A stretch of DNA of 8,258 nt from Candidatus Latescibacter anaerobius SCGC AAA252-E07. Its GTDB lineage: Bacteria; Latescibacterota; Latescibacteria; Latescibacterales; Latescibacteraceae. The position numbers were made by a program, and so were the translations under genes. The notes beneath the pieces are model-generated. The model saw only the letters and a list, made by a program, of their open reading frames with translations, ran no database searches and was not told the origin of the DNA. Below are positions 6,247-8,258 of this stretch, one piece after another (position 1 is the first letter of the stretch; every line of letters starts with the position of its first letter). The stretch is taken from assembly GCA_000403035.1 (NCBI GenBank), contig AQSL01000080.1, positions 1-8,258 on the forward strand, read 5' to 3'.

Positions 6247-7698
6247 ATGATCCTCGTCTCCAAGAATATCGGTTAGAATGACATAGTTATCACCTTCTTT
6301 TATTAAACCCATTGCAATGCCTGCGACCTGGGTCTTTATAGGAACACCGGCATCCATGAGTGACAATGAACCTGAACATACCGATGCCATGGATGAAGAA
6401 CCGTTTGATTCAAGAATATCCGAAACGATTCTGATAGTATATGGAAATAATTCCTCGGAAGGTATCACGGGTGATATAGCAGATTCTGCTAAGTGACCAT
6501 GCCCAACTTCCCTTCTGGATGTGCCCATCATTCGACGAACTTCTCCGACACTCAGTGGCGGAAAGTTGTAATCAAACATGTAACTCTTATAACTTGTTCC
6601 TTCAAGATCATCAATCATTCGTTCATCAAGTTTTGTTCCCAGCGTTGTTACCCCTAAAGATTGTGTTTGTCCTCTGGTAAAAAGCGCTGAACCATGAGTC
6701 CTCGGCAAGACGCCCACTTCGCAGCTTATTGGACGAATTTCATCCGGTATACGGCCATCGATACGAACAGATTCTTGTAATATCATTGAACGCATAATTT
6801 CTCGTACAATATCATCAAAAGCATTTTTTAAAAGGGTTTCGCTCTCAGGATATTTTTCTTCGAATTTTTCAATTGCTTTTTCAAAAATTGTTGCCAGTGT
6901 TGCATTTCTTTCAGTCTTATCCTTTATTGTAAAGGCATCGTTTATTTCTGTGATATATTCTTGTCGTATATCGGTAATCATTTCTTCTGTTGGTAAATTA
7001 ACGGTATATTCCATAGTCGGAAGAGAGATTCCTTCGCACAATTCACGTTGGAGATCGCATATTTCCTTTATATATCCCTTCGCAAATTCAAGTGCACCAG
7101 CCATTAACTCTTCAGATATTTCATGACAGCTTCCTTCCACCATGAGAATATCATGATCTGATCCTGCTACAATAACATCCAGCTCGCTCTCATCAAGTTG
7201 TTGAAACGTTGGATTAATGATATATTCCCCATCAATATACCCTACATGAACTGCTCCAACAAATTTTTGAATCGGTAGAGGTGATAATATACAAGCGGCA
7301 GATGCCCCTATAACTCCTAATGTATCCTGATCGTTTTCTTGGTCAGAAGATAAAACATTAACGATTATCTGAACCTCGTTACGAAACCCCTTAGGGAAAA
7401 GAGGTCTTAATGGCCTGTCGATTTGACGGGCGCTTAAAATTTCTTTTGCATTTGGACGGCCTTCCCTCCTGAAGAAGTTGCCGGGTATTTTCCCGATTGC
7501 GTAAGATTTCTCACGGTATTCAACGGAAAGCGGCAAAAAATCTCTATCGGTTAAAGGCTTTTTCGTAACACATACAGTGGCTAAGATCGTTGAATCTCCA
7601 TATTTGACAACAACAGAACCATCAGCCTGTTTTGCTATTTTACCTGTTTCAAGGGAAAGAATATGATTCCCTATTTGTTTGCTCACTGTTTTATACAT
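6166..7698 (-). CDS. pnp: Polyribonucleotide nucleotidyltransferase (PNPase), 3'-truncated at the junction
   Basis: PNPase is the phosphorolytic 3'-to-5' exoribonuclease of mRNA decay. Codons 1-495 (7698 down to 6214) are PNPase; the last 15 codons of the ORF are antisense to ribF. The first RNase PH domain covers about residues 1-225, with 'FFRREGRP' at 76-83 and 'RQIDRPLRPLF' at 91-101. A helical linker follows at about 235-310. The second RNase PH domain has 'GTSRREVGHGHLAES' from 392, the phosphate-binding 'SNGSSSMAS' at 431-439, and 'GDEDHLGDMDF' at 480-490 with metal-binding aspartates 481 and 487. About 200 residues are missing, namely the end of the second core and the KH and S1 RNA-binding domains. 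The start is ATG 7698, seven bases after GAGGTG; an in-frame TTG at 7713 overlaps that site and is rejected. It lies 21 bases after rpsO. Confidence 0.94.
   Translation of the reverse strand: MYKTVSKQIGNHILSLETGKIAKQADGSVVVKYGDSTILATVCVTKKPLTDRDFLPLSVEYREKSYAIGKIPGNFFRREGRPNAKEILSARQIDRPLRPLFPKGFRNEVQIIVNVLSSDQENDQDTLGVIGASAACILSPLPIQKFVGAVHVGYIDGEYIINPTFQQLDESELDVIVAGSDHDILMVEGSCHEISEELMAGALEFAKGYIKEICDLQRELCEGISLPTMEYTVNLPTEEMITDIRQEYITEINDAFTIKDKTERNATLATIFEKAIEKFEEKYPESETLLKNAFDDIVREIMRSMILQESVRIDGRIPDEIRPISCEVGVLPRTHGSALFTRGQTQSLGVTTLGTKLDERMIDDLEGTSYKSYMFDYNFPPLSVGEVRRMMGTSRREVGHGHLAESAISPVIPSEELFPYTIRIVSDILESNGSSSMASVCSGSLSLMDAGVPIKTQVAGIAMGLIKEGDNYVILTDILGDEDHLGDMDFKVAGTVIVTCNKIFHSKTAY
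6211..6219. other. Inversion / fold-back junction between ribF (+) and pnp (-)
   Basis: Leftwards of this point the + strand encodes RibF up to 'GYDHG' (ending at 6216). Rightwards the - strand encodes PNPase, whose last recognisable residues 'KVAGT' end at 6214. The bases GGT, perhaps GGTT, at 6214-6217 can be assigned to either gene. This small shared stretch is compatible with microhomology at the join. No insertion sequence, target duplication, long inverted repeat or recombinase site is visible around it. Confidence 0.85.
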
Positions 7699-7705
7699 AA
7701 ATAAA

Positions 7706-7711
7706 CACCTC
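7706..7711 (-). promoter_or_regulatory. Ribosome binding site that fixes the pnp start
   Basis: On the - strand GAGGTG lies seven bases before ATG 7698. A longer reading would start at TTG 7713, but that codon overlaps this Shine-Dalgarno and would add five residues (MRCLF) not seen in the family, where the protein begins shortly before the 'IGNH' block. Confidence 0.7.
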
Positions 7712-7719
7712 AAATTTCA

Positions 7720-7989
7720 CTATTTGCGGATTCCAAGATCCTTAATAAGTTTACGATAAGACTCTATGTCTTTACGTTCTAAATAATTGAGTAGTCTGCG
7801 TCTTTTCCCCACAAGTTTCATCAGACCTAATCTTGTATGATAATCTTTCTGGTTTGTCTTTAAGTGTTCGGTGAGTTCCAGAATACGATGTGTCATTATG
7901 GAAATCTGGACTTTTGAATCTCCTGTATTTTTTTCATCACTTCCATATTTTACAGCGTATTCTCTTTTTTGTTCTTTGGTGATTGCCAT
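7720..7989 (-). CDS. rpsO: 30S ribosomal protein S15
   Basis: This 89-residue primary 16S rRNA-binding protein organises the central domain of the 30S subunit. The length is exactly that of the family. Landmarks are the N-terminal 'MAITKEQKREYAVKYG', 'DSKVQISIMTHRILELTEHL', the rRNA-binding loop around 'DYHTRLGLMKLVGKRRRLLNYL', and the C-terminal 'YRKLIKDLGIRK'. AGGAG lies 11 bases before ATG 7989 and overlaps the stop codon of the ribF fragment upstream, so no room exists for a separate promoter or a structured S15-binding leader. With pnp 21 bases downstream this is the usual ribF-rpsO-pnp order, here reading leftwards, opposite to the rest of the operon. Confidence 0.97.
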   Translation of the reverse strand: MAITKEQKREYAVKYGSDEKNTGDSKVQISIMTHRILELTEHLKTNQKDYHTRLGLMKLVGKRRRLLNYLERKDIESYRKLIKDLGIRK

Positions 7990-8004
7990 AGTTTCGCATT
8001 CTCC

Positions 8005-8258
8005 TTATTGATAATTTGTTATGAAATGTTTTGATTTTTCAATGTCATTCTTTATCTGTTGGACCAGTTCCTTCTGGGATCCGAATTTTTCAATGTCTCG
8101 CATTCTTTTAACGAATCCAATTCTCGCAGACTTGCCATATAAATTACCATCGTAATTTGGTATATGTATCTCGATCAATTCTTCATCATAATTGAAAGTA
8201 GGACTTGGACCGACCGTTATTAAGGCATCTTTTTTCACATTTTCAAACTTAATCCATC
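8005..8258 (-). CDS. ribF: RibF, C-terminal (riboflavin kinase) part, open at the right edge
   Basis: This is the C-terminal end of the riboflavin kinase domain, which phosphorylates riboflavin to FMN. The frame is open to the window edge, giving 84 full codons and a TAA stop. Family features are 'PSPTFN' (usually 'RPTF' or 'NPTF'), then 'LIEIHIPNYDGNLYGKSARIGFVKRMRDIEKF' in two blocks (about residues 28-60 of the fragment), and a final helix ending in 'QIKNDIEKSK'. A GTG at 8238 is in frame but is internal, because the family match continues upstream of it. It does not overlap the N-terminal fragment at 5833-6217. About 85-110 residues between them, including the 'GxTxGFPTAN' region of the kinase, are not in the window and should lie beyond 8258. 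It sits 15 bases before rpsO. Confidence 0.88.
   Translation of the reverse strand, partial: WIKFENVKKDALITVGPSPTFNYDEELIEIHIPNYDGNLYGKSARIGFVKRMRDIEKFGSQKELVQQIKNDIEKSKHFITNYQ

Noticed and set aside
7699..7713. TTG start for pnp at 7713
   Set aside because: The codon overlaps the Shine-Dalgarno GAGGTG that serves ATG 7698, and the added residues are not family sequence.
6214..8258. A programmed inversion or phase-variation switch acting on ribF and pnp
   Set aside because: No invertase gene, no inverted repeats at the join and no site-specific recombination motif is visible. The break lies within conserved coding sequence of two core genes, so a technical chimera is the simpler explanation.

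Overview
This window is a bacterial housekeeping locus for translation and RNA metabolism. It starts inside hemW, then carries a nusA-infB-DUF503 (ylxP-type)-rbfA-truB-ribF run on the + strand. It ends with pnp, rpsO and another piece of ribF, all on the - strand. The DNA is AT-rich, the standard bacterial code fits every gene, and no plasmid, phage, insertion sequence, CRISPR or tRNA/rRNA signal was seen. The source is a bacterium. Gene order (infB, ylxP-type gene, rbfA, truB, ribF, rpsO, pnp) is shared by several phyla, so I do not commit to one. The absence of rimP just before nusA, and of ylxR and the L7Ae-type gene between nusA and infB, argues against a typical Bacillus or Clostridium arrangement.

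Layout. Bases 1-510 hold the C-terminal part of HemW. Bases 511-762 are a non-coding leader with a possible -10 box and a clear GC-rich hairpin followed by six T's, just upstream of nusA. Bases 763-5813 hold five complete, tightly packed genes that make one probable operon: transcription elongation/antitermination (NusA), initiation factor IF2 (InfB), a small DUF503 protein, 30S maturation (RbfA) and tRNA pseudouridine-55 synthesis (TruB). ribF (FAD synthetase/riboflavin kinase) starts at 5833 as expected but stops being RibF at about 6217.

The unusual part is the right quarter. From about 6214 the sequence becomes the reverse complement of the middle of pnp. Leftwards on the - strand it reads ribF 3' part, rpsO, pnp 5' part, which is exactly the order expected downstream of truB, only flipped. 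So ribF is split into an N-terminal piece on + and a C-terminal piece on -, and pnp loses about 200 C-terminal residues at the same point. The two broken ORFs run into each other's antisense for 81 bases. The join has a few bases of possible microhomology. This looks like a fold-back (inverted) chimera from DNA amplification, library preparation or assembly, or less likely a true local inversion. I regard it as the most important observation here because it affects how ribF and pnp should be annotated.

I found no previously undescribed biological system. Apart from the inverted segment, the window is an ordinary core operon with a few regulatory points worth a look.
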